This document shows, in pieces, positions 1 to 9,709 of a DNA stretch of 30,688 nucleotides. Position 1 is the first letter of the stretch. Every line of letters begins with the position of its first letter. The notes beneath the pieces are model-generated. The model searched no databases, was not told the DNA's origin, and saw only the letters and a program-made list of their open reading frames with translations. This DNA is from a virus. Both the position numbers and the translations under genes were made by a program. The DNA lies in IMG/VR virus record IMGVR_UViG_3300011114_000936, positions 1 to 30,688 of that record; one strand, written 5' to 3'.

Positions 1-714
1 CCGAAGGCATCACGGTCGAGCCGTCCACCGGTCGCGCTGAGATGCGGGCCATCCTTCAGAAGCCGAGCGGTCGCGGTGGTGCCCGCGCCCTGACGCCCCA
101 GGAAGAGGCTGATCTGAGGGCCAAGTCCCTGGACCCGATGGAGCAGCTGGCTGTCCAACGCTACATCGAGGCCCTTGGCGATGACTACCAGGCCACGGCC
201 GCTGACATTGGCGCTGGAAAGCCGTTCAAGGACCAGGCCGAGATGGACGCGGGAAGGTCCGCCTACGAGAAGGCGGCCAACCTGGGCGCCTATACCCGGG
301 CGCAGGCCCCCTACTTCAGCCCGGAGTTCCTGAAGCAGGGTCGTGAGTTGATGGCGTTGGAAAAGGCCAAGTCCACCGTTGGAGAGGCCTATGGCCAGCG
401 AGCTGGCCGCAGCCCGCTCGAAGTGCAGCAAGAGCAGGCCCGCCTCTTCCTCGAACAGCAGCGCATCCTGCGGGGTGAGCCCGCGCCCATTCCCCGTCCC
501 AGCGATGAGGTCGGCGGCAAGTGGTGGGATGAGACCAAGGCGAAGCGTCCCTGGCTGCTCGATAGCATGGCGCGTGCCAATCAGATCCTGCGTGAGGAGG
601 GCGACGGCGTCCTTGAAGGTGGGATGAGCGAAGCCCGCCGCCGTCGCCTGACCGGCGAGGCCAAGGCTCAGCGTCAGCTTGATCGCGCGCAGCGGCTGAC
701 CGAACAGTCTGTGC
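1..714. repeat. Terminal overlap, left copy (circular closure)
   Basis: These 714 bases align without gaps to 29975-30688. I counted 25 substitutions and no indels. 22 are synonymous in the gene that crosses the junction; three change residues (Glu to Ala at 240-242, Ser to Ala near 258, Pro to Ala near 487). The first ~127 and last ~60 positions are identical. I read this as the two ends of a circular or circularly permuted genome sampled from a mixed population, not a genuine duplication, because the reading frame joins perfectly across the junction. Confidence 0.9.
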
Positions 715-1355
715 GGTTGGAGGCCAAGTACGGACCTGGCAAGAAGGATGAGGTGCAGGACCAGAAGGGCTCGTATGTCCGGTACAGGTCTGGCCGCATC
801 ATCAAGAAACAGTATGGCGAGGAGATTCCGGTCACTGACCCGAATGACATCGCCAACTACGAGGCCGCGATGGGTCCGGCCCAGCCCATTCGGGAGTCCT
901 ACTTCCGCCAGCCCGACGTCGAAGCCAAGGACAAGAAGGCCATCGAGCTGCGCGCCAAGGGGCAGGCTGGCATGGCTGCGGCCACCGGAGAGGCTGGGAC
1001 GCGGAGGGCCCAGGCCAAGGTGTCGGGCCGGCTGGCGTCGTTCGCTGATCCCTGGGAGTTCGCCAAGGACCTCTACGACATCAACCCTGACGAGGCCATG
1101 GACGTGGTGCGCGCCAACGTGCAGAAGCGCTTTGAGGACCCCGAGAAGGCCCAGCACGCGCTCGACTACTACGTGGCCCGCAAGCTCGCGATGGAGCACA
1201 AGGCCAAGACCAACCGGCCTATTGAGCAACAGCCTGCCTTGAATGAGGTTCCTGCCTCTCCGGTGGTGAAGCCGGTGCCGCCGATTTCACCGTTTGATAG
1301 GGTCTTCAACCGCATCCCTGGAAGCCGCAACACCAGTTCAAGCTACTCCGAGTAG
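3..1355 (+). CDS. Internal virion (ejectosome) protein, C-terminal part; 5' end lies at the window's far end
   Basis: The frame is open from base 3, and the true start is at 29191 on the other side of the circular junction. Joined, the protein is about 712 aa, close to the length of T7 gp15 (747 aa). This part is charged and helical, rich in Ala, Glu, Lys and Arg, with Gln/Glu-rich stretches in its first third suggesting coiled coil, and a Pro-rich tail before the stop (TAG 1353-1355). No enzymatic motif is visible. It lies between a 214-aa and a 2338-aa protein, so the three match the T7 gp14-gp15-gp16 order of proteins ejected to form the DNA-delivery channel. The role is inferred from order and size, not from a recognised domain. 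The in-frame ATG at 42 is internal, not a start. Confidence 0.7.
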   Translation, partial: EGITVEPSTGRAEMRAILQKPSGRGGARALTPQEEADLRAKSLDPMEQLAVQRYIEALGDDYQATAADIGAGKPFKDQAEMDAGRSAYEKAANLGAYTRAQAPYFSPEFLKQGRELMALEKAKSTVGEAYGQRAGRSPLEVQQEQARLFLEQQRILRGEPAPIPRPSDEVGGKWWDETKAKRPWLLDSMARANQILREEGDGVLEGGMSEARRRRLTGEAKAQRQLDRAQRLTEQSVRLEAKYGPGKKDEVQDQKGSYVRYRSGRIIKKQYGEEIPVTDPNDIANYEAAMGPAQPIRESYFRQPDVEAKDKKAIELRAKGQAGMAAATGEAGTRRAQAKVSGRLASFADPWEFAKDLYDINPDEAMDVVRANVQKRFEDPEKAQHALDYYVARKLAMEHKAKTNRPIEQQPALNEVPASPVVKPVPPISPFDRVFNRIPGSRNTSSSYSE

Positions 1356-1361
1356 GTAGTT

Positions 1362-1379
1362 CCACCCCAGTAGGGGTGG
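1362..1379 (+). other. Perfect 7-bp hairpin between two ejection-protein genes
   Basis: The arms CCACCCC (1362-1368) and GGGGTGG (1373-1379) pair perfectly around the tetraloop AGTA. No T-run follows, so it is not a classical intrinsic terminator. The 3' arm runs straight into the ribosome binding site (GGAGG about 1381-1386) of the 2338-aa gene. It may set the translation ratio of the two genes, or protect or process the mRNA. Confidence 0.5.
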
Positions 1380-1391
1380 TGGAGGTAGGAG

Positions 1392-4300
1392 ATGGACGCC
1401 AAGACTTTGGAGCGCATGGCCGCGAGGGCCGAAGCTGGTGGTGACGCTGACGGCGCTGCGAGGCTGCGCCGCATGGCCGCTGCCTATGGGGCGTCTGTAC
1501 CTACTACTACTCCTACTACACCCCCTACTGCTCCTGTTCCGACGCCGATTCCTGAGCAGGTGGCCCCAACTCCGGCCCCTACCTACGAGATGACGCCACA
1601 GACCTACGAGACCTTGCTGGGCATCCCCAAGGCCGTGGGAGGCTCTGACCTTCTGAACCTCGCGGTCCAGGCCTACCAGCGGGAGATGGACAAAGGGCTG
1701 CAACAGCGCACGCAATCCATCGAAGAGACCCAGGCAAAAGCAGAGCAGGCCAAGCAGAAGATCTTGTCGACCGCGTCGACTGCGGCCGGCGAGAAGTATT
1801 CTCCGGCAGGGCTTCCTCCCGCGGCGGCGCTCGCTGGGCCGCTGGCCGCTCCGCTGACCTCGGGCTCCCGCATGATCCGTGGGATGCCTGGCTACGTGCT
1901 GGACGAGACCACGAACAAGCCGCGAGAGGCGACCAATCTGGAGCTTCTGACCGAGCCTTTCACGCGGCAGACCATCTACGAAGGGCCGGAAGCTGAAGCT
2001 CGAAAGGCCAAACTTCTGGCCGAGAAGGAGGCCAAGTACCAGGCTGCACGCGCGGCCGGGAAGACTGAGGACGAAGCTCGCCAGGAAGCTGAGCCCCTGA
2101 TCACCGGGACGCTGACTGCGGTTGAGCCCAACCGCATCGTTGAGACCCGCCTCATGGCGGCGATGCGCGACCTCGGCATGACCGAAGCCTTGCTCGGTGA
2201 GTTCGTCTTCGACACGCTGCCCCTGTTCTATGAGGTCGACGCCCAGGGCAACTTGCAGCATCCTGACGAGTACGGCGACCGCATCGCCAAGGCGGTCGAC
2301 GACTGGCTGAAGGCCAACGCGCCCAGCTACGCGAACCAGCCGTTCATCTTCGGGACCACCAAGACCGTCATCCCGCGCCCGTTTCAGTCCATCGACCGCG
2401 ATACGCCTACGACCTTGCCTGACGCTGGGGAGCGCACCGCGGTCTACACGCCTCGGGCCCTGGCTGACATCAGCACCTCGGTCGCCCGGGGCCGCAGCAT
2501 GGGCGACGAGTTCTTCAGCGTCCCGGCCTACCGCGACGCGCTCGGGGAGAACTACGGCACCGGCCTCACGGCCGCTTTGATCACCGGGTTTTTCATCCCC
2601 AACAGCCCGATTCCTGGCTTTGGCGCCATCGCTGACGCAGCCAAAGTCGGCGAAGATGTCGGCAAAGCGATCAAGTCGGCCAAGGTCGCCGAGGCGGCTG
2701 CTGCTGTCGGGAAGGCGGCAGAGACTGGGGCGGCCCTCACCAGCCCGACTCGCTGGGGCAAGGCTTACAAGCTGGCCACCGCGACGAATGAGCTGGCCGC
2801 AGCGACGGGAGGCAAGCCCGTCAGCGTGACCGAGGCGCTGCTCTCCCAGGGTGACGTGGCGAAGCGCGGCGCTGATCTGCTGGCGCAGGAGCTGGTGGCC
2901 CCCGCGTCGATCCGCGTGATGGCCAACGAAGGCGTCAAGGCGGAAGAGGTGCTTGGCTATGCCAGCAACTCAAAGTCCGGGCAGCACATCATGCGCATGG
3001 CCGGCATCGCCCCCGACGCGACCGGCGCGCTGAGCCCTGAGCAAGTCAAGGCCATCGAGACCGCGACCAAGGAGTGGCGCCTGGGCGCGGAGGCCAACAC
3101 CTTGGCCAGCGCGTTCACCGGGCCGAACGCCAAGGCGCTCACGCAACAGGTCCTCTCGGCTCCTGACGTCGAGATTCGCAAGGTTGTTGGCGACCTTGTC
3201 GGCAACAGCGACGACGCCATCCGTGGCACTCGCTACGAGCAGATCCTCGAAGATTTGCGGCGCGTGGCCCAGGCCGAGGGCGAGGTGAGTGTCGGGCAGT
3301 TTGATGAGGCCATGAAGCAGTGGCAGAAGCTCGCCAAGGAGAGCGGGTCCATGCCGATGCCCATCGGCAACAAGTACCTGCGCTCTGCCATCGCCTTTGT
3401 CGACCAGGTCGAGAACGTCGCGATTCGCTCCCATACTCCAGGGGCTGCTTCAAACAAAACCGGGTCCACCCTCGCTTTGATCGAGACCAGCTACCGCAGC
3501 CCGTTGACGCCCGCGTTCAAGGTCTCAAAGGCGGTCGCGCAGAACGTAGACGAGACTTCTCCACACACGCTCTTGAGTCTTGCGCTTCACCGGGCGGTCT
3601 CCGATGGGGCCGAGGACGTGATCCGCAACATGGTGCCGAAGGACATGGTCTTCGTCACCGATCGGCTCATGGTGCCGCGGTCGATGGTCACCGAACAGGC
3701 CGTCGAAGATGCTGGACAGTTGGTCGCCGCCGCGATTCCAAAGAGCGCCTACGCCGTCGAGAACGGGCTTCACACGGTTCCGTCAAAGAGCGTTGTCAAT
3801 GCCCTGGACACCGTGAATCGCGTGCAGGAGAGTTCATTCCTGCGGAAGCTCGCCGCGAAAGCTAATCGTAAAGAAGAGCTGGTCAGGCTTACCCCGGAGG
3901 AGTTCGCCTGGGTTGCTGACGCGCTGAGCGAAGGAGCCTGGCGCGCGACGCTTGGTGAGGAAACAGTAAGGACGCCAATCTTCAAGGGTCGACAAGTCGA
4001 GGCCGCGCTCGCGCCACAAGAGGCTGGAGCCCCTGTTCGGCGTTCGTTGGGACAAATATTTGACGACTACGTTCAGGTGGTTGAAGCCGTGGAGCTGTCC
4101 CTCCGCAAGACCCTCACCACCACCGTGGGCGGCTTCAAGCCCCAGGATGTGAAACGGGCGGAAGGCCTCGCCATCAGCGGCATCGTTTCTGACTGGCGCA
4201 AGAGCTTCAAGATCGACCTGACTCCGGCCGCTGTGCAGAAGACCATGGGTGACATCAACAACTTGATCGCCCCCATTCCTGAGCGGTTTCAGACCGAGCT

Positions 4301-7300
4301 TCTGGCAGACGCCAAGAAGGCGCGGGCCGCTGGCATGGCCAACCCTGGTGAGGTCGCGCTCAACGCCGCGCTGCTGCGGCGCTGGAACAGCATTGGCGAT
4401 GACGCCGTTGCCGCGTTGGATGAGCAGGTCCGAATTTTGGATAACCGCGAACTGGCGTCTCAGTTGCTGGGCGTAGAGTTGAAAAGTTTGCCGACTGAAG
4501 CCCAGGTCTACGCGATTGTCGCCTACCAAATGCGCGGGATCAGTGAGGTTGAGGGCACCGCGACTACGATGCAGCTCGGTCAGCGCATCGCCGCGATCGG
4601 AAAGATGAGCGTGGAGCAGCAGGCCAAGTTCATCTCCGTCACGAAGAAGGCCTTCCGCGACCAGGCCTACATGGTGGAGTGGCGTCGAATCCTCGAAAAC
4701 TACTTCATCGGCACGCTCTTCGGGAAGCCCATCGACCCGAACGCCAGCCAGTTGCAACAGGACATCAGCATCAGCCTCGGGAAGTTCGTGCGCGACGCCA
4801 AGGCGCAGGAGGCTTTGGAGAACCTGCGCGCGGCCCAGGCGGCCAATGCTCCATCGCCCACGCTCTACGCGCTGCACGACCTCGTGGTCAACGCTGGCGT
4901 CATGGCCCCGACCCCGGCCAACTTTGAGGTGGTCGTCAAGCGCATGAAGGACAGCTCCGAAGAGCTCGGAAAACGAGGCGCCGCGTCGTGGTCGTTGCTG
5001 TCCGTGGAGTGGAGGACCGCGAGCTTCGAGACCCTGTCGGCCTGGGCCATGGGTGTCGACAAGACGAAGATCGTCAACGATCAGCTGCGCATCATGTTCG
5101 ACATGAACCCGGCCGTGCGTCTGGACCTGCTGCCCTCGCAGTCGGCGCGCACGCAGGTCTTCAACGACAAGGTCACTCTGGCCAAGCTCACCGTGGCGCA
5201 GGACGTCGTTGACGCCATGGCCAAGTTCTACAAGCGAATCACGAAGAAGGAGCTGGCACCTGAACTTATCGCGGCTGCACGGGCTGAAGCTATGACGCCC
5301 TCCGGGGTCGAGGCTGTCCAGGCGGCCGAGCGTCTGACCCCGACCAAGCTCTACGCGGCTGAGCCCGCTGGGGTTCGAGCCCAAAGCCGCATCGCGCAGA
5401 AGCTCGCGCGTGAGACCGCAAAGGCGGAGAAGGCCACCTCCTACGCAGACTCACTGAAGGAAGCGGTCTCAAAGCTCGACGCCGAGATCTCGAAGCTCAA
5501 CGCGCGCAAGGACGCCATCATCAACTTCACCGGCGCTCCTGCTCGCAAGGCCCAGGCCGAGCAGCTGTGGCGGGATGTGGCCGCCGCGAAGACCGCCGCT
5601 GAAGATGCCGAGCGGATCGCGACCGCTGACCGAGAGGCGTTGTCGCAGGCAAAGGCCCAGCGCACGGCCTATCGGGAAGCCACGAAGGCCGCGAAGGCGG
5701 CGCCCGATAGCGGTGCGGTTGACGCGCTCCAGTCCCGGATCAAGAGCATCGAGGTGCAGCTCGCCGACGCGCAGGAAGCTGTCACCGAAATGGACGCTCT
5801 GCGTGCGAAGTTCAACAAGTCCAAGGGCAAGAGTCAGCGGTCAGCGCTCGCAGCGATGGATGCCTACGCGGTGGCCAAGGGCACTGACTTTGATTCGTAC
5901 TACAAAGCACAGAGCGATCTCGTGCAGCGTGGGCAGTCCATCCTTGACCAGCTCCGCGGTGAGCTGAAGGCGGCCCAGGCCGCACCTCCTCGCCCAGGGC
6001 CGGTTCCAAAGGGCGTGAGCAACGCCGACCTGAAGGTGCTCCTCGACAAGGCCAAGGCCTCTCGCACCCAGGCCAAGAAGCTCGCGGCCGAGCTGAAGCC
6101 GCTCGAAGCTCGCAAGGCCAAGTTCATCAGCCTCATCGCGGAGAAGGTGAACCCCATCGCGGCTCAGGTGAAGAAGCTCTCCGACGCGAAGTTCAAGGTC
6201 GCTGAGAAGCTGCGTGATGCCTCCTCGAAGGCGGCTTCGGCCCAAGCCAGCGTTGCGGCGCCCCTGGTCAGGACGGTCATCCCCTCGGTTGAGCGGCCGG
6301 TCATGGTGCCGATCATCGCGGACATCGACCGCTACGTGGACCTGCGCCTCCGCAGCCTGGGTGTTGAGGAGCGCGGGCAGATCATGGAGGACATCGTTGG
6401 CCGCATGGTGGCCGATGGGACTCTCTACCCGAACATGCGGTCGCTCCGCGCGAACACCTCCGTCAGGACGGCCGGCAATCGAGCGACCCTCGCCGCTGAA
6501 GCTCGCGGCGGCATCGGGCGGTTGCTGGAGTCGAAGGGGCCCAAGGCCGACACCGCGTTGCACAACCTGGTCTACACCGTGGCCCAGGAGATGAAGCGGC
6601 TTCAGGTCCCGCAGGACAAGCTGGTCGACGCTGTCGTCAACGCGGTGGACGCCCGCATGAGCGACGTGGTGTCGTCCGGCTTGATCGAGGACATCCGCGA
6701 CGTCATGCGCGGCTACGGATTCAGCACCATGCACAACGTCAGCGAAGGGACAAAAGTCGAGCTTCTCGGCAAGTTTATCGGCGTTGATCTGAACAGCCCA
6801 ACAGTCGTTGCTGTTGGGCGTGACATGGTGGAGAGCTTGAAGAAGCTCGAACTCCAGGCCGCCAACGGCGAGCTGGTCAGCAAGTTGGAGCGGTTGCAGA
6901 CGAAGAACATTTATGCGGCGGGCAACGCTGCCCAGCTGGCGATGTACCTCACCCTCGAAGGCCTGGCCTTCCTGAAGTCCACGGCGCAGAGTGGCTTGCT
7001 CGCGGCTGGCACCGCGATCCAGTTGTTGCCTTGGCCGCTCATCCCGAACGGCCGCTACCTGGGCGTCAACATCCTCACGAACCCGCTCATCATGCTCGCT
7101 ACGGTCGGGCCGAAACGCGCGGCGCAAGCTGCTGAGTTTGCAGTTGGTGAGCGCGCCTCCCGTCTTGTCGACGTGGTCACCCGTCGCCCGGCGACGGTGC
7201 CGATGTTTGTGGACGTCAAGGGCAAACCGTGGATGCAGGCCGACCTGGAAGATGCTTTCCTGCGCAACAACATCACGACCACCACGGCTGACATGAACCA

Positions 7301-8408
7301 GGCCGCGGACTTCTTCGAGTCGTTGAAACGTGACCTTCGCATCCTCTCCAGGTCCGAAGGCCTGAATGAGATGCACTGGTTCCGGGCTGCGGTAAATCAG
7401 CTTGATCCCACGGTGAGCAACATCTTCCAGCGCTTCGCGGTGGACTGCGACATGACCATGCGAAAGGCAACTTTCGCGACGGCCATTCGGGATGGCATGA
7501 CGGAGCAGCAGGCGGCCAAACTCGCGCGAGAAGCGACGTTGGACTACGGCAATATCCCCGACGCCGTGAAGACCTACGCCAATCGCTACATCCTCTTCGC
7601 TGCCTTCCAGATGGCCAGCACCAAGGCGATGCTCGAAGCCCTGGCCAACGACCCTACCACCTTCATCCGCGTCGCGCGGTTGCAGATGCGGCAGCAGCAG
7701 GCGGTCGGCAACTGGTACTACGGCGACGACTCCAACCGGGTCCGCATGTTCGTGGACGCGACCAAGACTGGGCCTGAGACCGACAACATGCCCGCCTTCA
7801 TCGCTGGCCCGCAGAACCCGATCCTGTCTTCCTACTGGCAGCTCATCAGCGTGCTCGGTTGGGGCAGCGAGCTGTTCGGGCCGCCTCGGGTCGACTGGGC
7901 CTCTCGCGGCGTCGAGGGCGTCATGGAGGCCCAGCTTCAGCCCGTGGCCCAGGCCGCGCTCGGGGTGATCTCCAGCCCGGGGGAGGGCGCCATCGGGCGG
8001 CTCGTCCCTGACGACTGGGTGTCCTTGCTGAAGACCTACCCGTGGGCCTGGGCGTCGATGAAGGCGTGGTGCGACATTGAGGAAGTGCCCATCGAGAAGC
8101 GCCGCCCCGGGACTCCGACCTTCGAGGGGACGCCTGGGGTCCAGTACCAGTTCACCTCGAAGTCCGGCTACCGCACTTGGCAGATGTGGATGCTGGCCGC
8201 GACCCAGGCCCGCATGGGCCGCACGTCTTCCGACTTTGAGAAGACGCTCATCGCGGGCGGCATGGGCGAGGAGGGCTACAACCCCAAGTACAGGGCGCTG
8301 GCCAACCCCTTCCTCTACGCTGTCGGCGCGCAGACGCCTGTTCGCGGGGTCACCCCCGAGGAGATCCAACGCAGGGCTTTGCAGACCGTTGAGCGTGAGG
8401 TACGCTGA
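1392..8408 (+). CDS. Giant internal virion / DNA-ejection protein, 2338 aa
   Basis: The ATG at 1392 follows GGAGG with good spacing. At 2338 aa this is about 23% of the genome and far longer than T7 gp16 (1318 aa), whose position it occupies as last of the three presumed ejectosome genes. Visible parts: an Ala/Arg/Asp-rich helical start (1-35), a Pro/Thr-rich linker (about 37-65), a long helical body, a Lys/Ala/Glu-rich coiled-coil block (about 1335-1620), hydrophobic, possibly membrane-inserting stretches (about 1840-1905), and a conserved-looking module near 2015-2080. That module has an Ala-Arg-Glu-Ala-Thr-Leu-Asp-Tyr-Gly core followed by an aromatic segment ending Phe-Gln, and recalls the LPD38-type C-terminal module of giant phage polyvalent proteins. 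I see no lysozyme/transglycosylase or RNA polymerase motif. The ejection role is inferred from context; the LPD38 resemblance is from memory. Confidence 0.75.
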   Translation: MDAKTLERMAARAEAGGDADGAARLRRMAAAYGASVPTTTPTTPPTAPVPTPIPEQVAPTPAPTYEMTPQTYETLLGIPKAVGGSDLLNLAVQAYQREMDKGLQQRTQSIEETQAKAEQAKQKILSTASTAAGEKYSPAGLPPAAALAGPLAAPLTSGSRMIRGMPGYVLDETTNKPREATNLELLTEPFTRQTIYEGPEAEARKAKLLAEKEAKYQAARAAGKTEDEARQEAEPLITGTLTAVEPNRIVETRLMAAMRDLGMTEALLGEFVFDTLPLFYEVDAQGNLQHPDEYGDRIAKAVDDWLKANAPSYANQPFIFGTTKTVIPRPFQSIDRDTPTTLPDAGERTAVYTPRALADISTSVARGRSMGDEFFSVPAYRDALGENYGTGLTAALITGFFIPNSPIPGFGAIADAAKVGEDVGKAIKSAKVAEAAAAVGKAAETGAALTSPTRWGKAYKLATATNELAAATGGKPVSVTEALLSQGDVAKRGADLLAQELVAPASIRVMANEGVKAEEVLGYASNSKSGQHIMRMAGIAPDATGALSPEQVKAIETATKEWRLGAEANTLASAFTGPNAKALTQQVLSAPDVEIRKVVGDLVGNSDDAIRGTRYEQILEDLRRVAQAEGEVSVGQFDEAMKQWQKLAKESGSMPMPIGNKYLRSAIAFVDQVENVAIRSHTPGAASNKTGSTLALIETSYRSPLTPAFKVSKAVAQNVDETSPHTLLSLALHRAVSDGAEDVIRNMVPKDMVFVTDRLMVPRSMVTEQAVEDAGQLVAAAIPKSAYAVENGLHTVPSKSVVNALDTVNRVQESSFLRKLAAKANRKEELVRLTPEEFAWVADALSEGAWRATLGEETVRTPIFKGRQVEAALAPQEAGAPVRRSLGQIFDDYVQVVEAVELSLRKTLTTTVGGFKPQDVKRAEGLAISGIVSDWRKSFKIDLTPAAVQKTMGDINNLIAPIPERFQTELLADAKKARAAGMANPGEVALNAALLRRWNSIGDDAVAALDEQVRILDNRELASQLLGVELKSLPTEAQVYAIVAYQMRGISEVEGTATTMQLGQRIAAIGKMSVEQQAKFISVTKKAFRDQAYMVEWRRILENYFIGTLFGKPIDPNASQLQQDISISLGKFVRDAKAQEALENLRAAQAANAPSPTLYALHDLVVNAGVMAPTPANFEVVVKRMKDSSEELGKRGAASWSLLSVEWRTASFETLSAWAMGVDKTKIVNDQLRIMFDMNPAVRLDLLPSQSARTQVFNDKVTLAKLTVAQDVVDAMAKFYKRITKKELAPELIAAARAEAMTPSGVEAVQAAERLTPTKLYAAEPAGVRAQSRIAQKLARETAKAEKATSYADSLKEAVSKLDAEISKLNARKDAIINFTGAPARKAQAEQLWRDVAAAKTAAEDAERIATADREALSQAKAQRTAYREATKAAKAAPDSGAVDALQSRIKSIEVQLADAQEAVTEMDALRAKFNKSKGKSQRSALAAMDAYAVAKGTDFDSYYKAQSDLVQRGQSILDQLRGELKAAQAAPPRPGPVPKGVSNADLKVLLDKAKASRTQAKKLAAELKPLEARKAKFISLIAEKVNPIAAQVKKLSDAKFKVAEKLRDASSKAASAQASVAAPLVRTVIPSVERPVMVPIIADIDRYVDLRLRSLGVEERGQIMEDIVGRMVADGTLYPNMRSLRANTSVRTAGNRATLAAEARGGIGRLLESKGPKADTALHNLVYTVAQEMKRLQVPQDKLVDAVVNAVDARMSDVVSSGLIEDIRDVMRGYGFSTMHNVSEGTKVELLGKFIGVDLNSPTVVAVGRDMVESLKKLELQAANGELVSKLERLQTKNIYAAGNAAQLAMYLTLEGLAFLKSTAQSGLLAAGTAIQLLPWPLIPNGRYLGVNILTNPLIMLATVGPKRAAQAAEFAVGERASRLVDVVTRRPATVPMFVDVKGKPWMQADLEDAFLRNNITTTTADMNQAADFFESLKRDLRILSRSEGLNEMHWFRAAVNQLDPTVSNIFQRFAVDCDMTMRKATFATAIRDGMTEQQAAKLAREATLDYGNIPDAVKTYANRYILFAAFQMASTKAMLEALANDPTTFIRVARLQMRQQQAVGNWYYGDDSNRVRMFVDATKTGPETDNMPAFIAGPQNPILSSYWQLISVLGWGSELFGPPRVDWASRGVEGVMEAQLQPVAQAALGVISSPGEGAIGRLVPDDWVSLLKTYPWAWASMKAWCDIEEVPIEKRRPGTPTFEGTPGVQYQFTSKSGYRTWQMWMLAATQARMGRTSSDFEKTLIAGGMGEEGYNPKYRALANPFLYAVGAQTPVRGVTPEEIQRRALQTVEREVR

Positions 8409-8438
8409 GGTCGCTCAGTCCGCACAGAGGAGAGCAAG

Positions 8439-8873
8439 ATGCCCGCACGAATCCGTCACTTTGTCCACACCAGCCAGACGACTGGCACTACCGCGCTGAC
8501 CACCGCCTACGGCACGGCTCGGACGCATAACCTCACGCAGAACCTGGCTTCTGCGGTCGCGGCGGCCACCAGCTGGAACGCCTTTCTGGAGTCGCTGAAC
8601 ATCACCGTCGACTCCATCGCTGGCGGCGCGACCTCCCTCACCGTGCGCGTGACCTCGGACGCGGGCGGCGACGAGTGCATCATCCCCGACACCACCGCGA
8701 CCATCAGCACCGGCATCAGCACCGCGACCGATGGCACCGTGGCCTTCAGCTCTGGCATCGCCTTCACGAACATCAACACGGCCAACCAGAGCGACGCCAT
8801 CGTGTACGTGTGGGCGAAGACCAACGCTGGAACGGCCAACCTCGCCCTGTCCACCATCGTCTGGACGGAGTGA
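8439..8873 (+). CDS. Small beta-rich virion-associated protein (hypothetical), 144 aa
   Basis: The start at 8439 follows an AGAGGAGAG ribosome binding site. The protein is rich in Thr, Ser, Ala, Asn and Ile/Val in alternating patterns typical of beta-sandwich virion surface proteins. It has no Cys cluster, signal peptide or membrane segment, and ends with a strand-like segment closing in Trp-Thr-Glu. It is the first of several small genes after the ejection proteins, separated from the next by only three bases. Decoration protein, fibre subunit or accessory coat are all possible. I do not recognise the family. Confidence 0.7.
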   Translation: MPARIRHFVHTSQTTGTTALTTAYGTARTHNLTQNLASAVAAATSWNAFLESLNITVDSIAGGATSLTVRVTSDAGGDECIIPDTTATISTGISTATDGTVAFSSGIAFTNINTANQSDAIVYVWAKTNAGTANLALSTIVWTE

Positions 8874-8876
8874 GCC

Positions 8877-9707
8877 ATGCCTGTCGTCCCCTTCTTTGAC
8901 CCCACGACCGGGGCCAACGGTGGGCCAACGTCTGGCACCACCGTCTACCAGAACACCTGGACGACCGTTGACGAGTTCGACTGGACCGCCCAGGTCACGT
9001 CCAGCGTGCTCAGCGGAGCGGGGTCCGCCGTGATGGGCGGAAAGACCGTTACCGCGTATACTGTCGGTGGGACGCCGACGTACACGACCCAGGCGGTGAA
9101 CGGCACCGGCCTCGTCTTCAACGTCAGCGCCGGGCTGGCTGGCACCGGGAGCTGCGGCTTCCGCTACGACCTGGACACGAGCCTGTTCAACACCGGCGAG
9201 CCGATCCTCGTTGACTACGTCATCGGGAACATCACGGCCTGGGGCACGGACGGCAACGTGCAGTCCGGCATCGGGAGCGGCAACAACTTCAGCAACGGCG
9301 AGCACTACGGCGTCAACCCGACCGCCGCTGCCGGCCCGGTCGTCAACCTTCAGGCCCGTCGCTACTCCACGGTCGGCGCGGCGAGCACGGTGACCATGAC
9401 TGGCGGCGCGAGCATCGCCCAGCCCACCACCTTCGCGGCCCAGGTGCTCTACATGGGCAACGTCGGCGCCTTCGTCGCCTGCAAGGCGGGCGCCACCGAC
9501 TACATGACGCGGCCCGTGCTCGGCAACGCAGCCCCCTTTGACGCCACGGGTGTCGCCGGGAGCCTGGGCTCCGACGCTCGGTCCCCCGTTGCGACCGCGA
9601 CCGAGGTGATCTTCGGCACCACGTTTCGGATGATCGCCGGCATTGGCGGCCGAAACATGAACATGGAGCTGAAGAAGGTTCGGCTCTCCCGTCAGACGAG
9701 GATGTGA
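8877..9707 (+). CDS. Beta-rich putative tail/surface protein, 276 aa
   Basis: The ATG lies three bases after the previous stop, with GGAG (8867-8870) inside the upstream gene's end, suggesting translational coupling. The composition (Gly, Thr, Val, Ala, Asn; few charges) and strand-like alternation suggest a jelly-roll or lectin-like fold, as seen in receptor-binding or surface proteins. The last ~15 residues turn basic (Lys/Arg-rich). No catalytic motif is seen, so there is no support for an endolysin or depolymerase. Function unassigned. Confidence 0.65.
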   Translation: MPVVPFFDPTTGANGGPTSGTTVYQNTWTTVDEFDWTAQVTSSVLSGAGSAVMGGKTVTAYTVGGTPTYTTQAVNGTGLVFNVSAGLAGTGSCGFRYDLDTSLFNTGEPILVDYVIGNITAWGTDGNVQSGIGSGNNFSNGEHYGVNPTAAAGPVVNLQARRYSTVGAASTVTMTGGASIAQPTTFAAQVLYMGNVGAFVACKAGATDYMTRPVLGNAAPFDATGVAGSLGSDARSPVATATEVIFGTTFRMIAGIGGRNMNMELKKVRLSRQTRM

Positions 9708-9709
9708 CC

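Noticed and set aside
5841-8369. 842-aa minus-strand frame opposite the giant ejection gene (also 3834-5384 minus)
   Set aside because: GC-rich codon bias opens antisense frames; no ribosome binding site, His/Arg/Leu-rich composition typical of shadows, and the opposite strand encodes a continuous long gene.
1392-8408. N4-like virion RNA polymerase in the giant protein
   Set aside because: I could not find T7-like polymerase motifs, and the helical, coiled-coil-rich layout with hydrophobic segments fits an ejection protein better.
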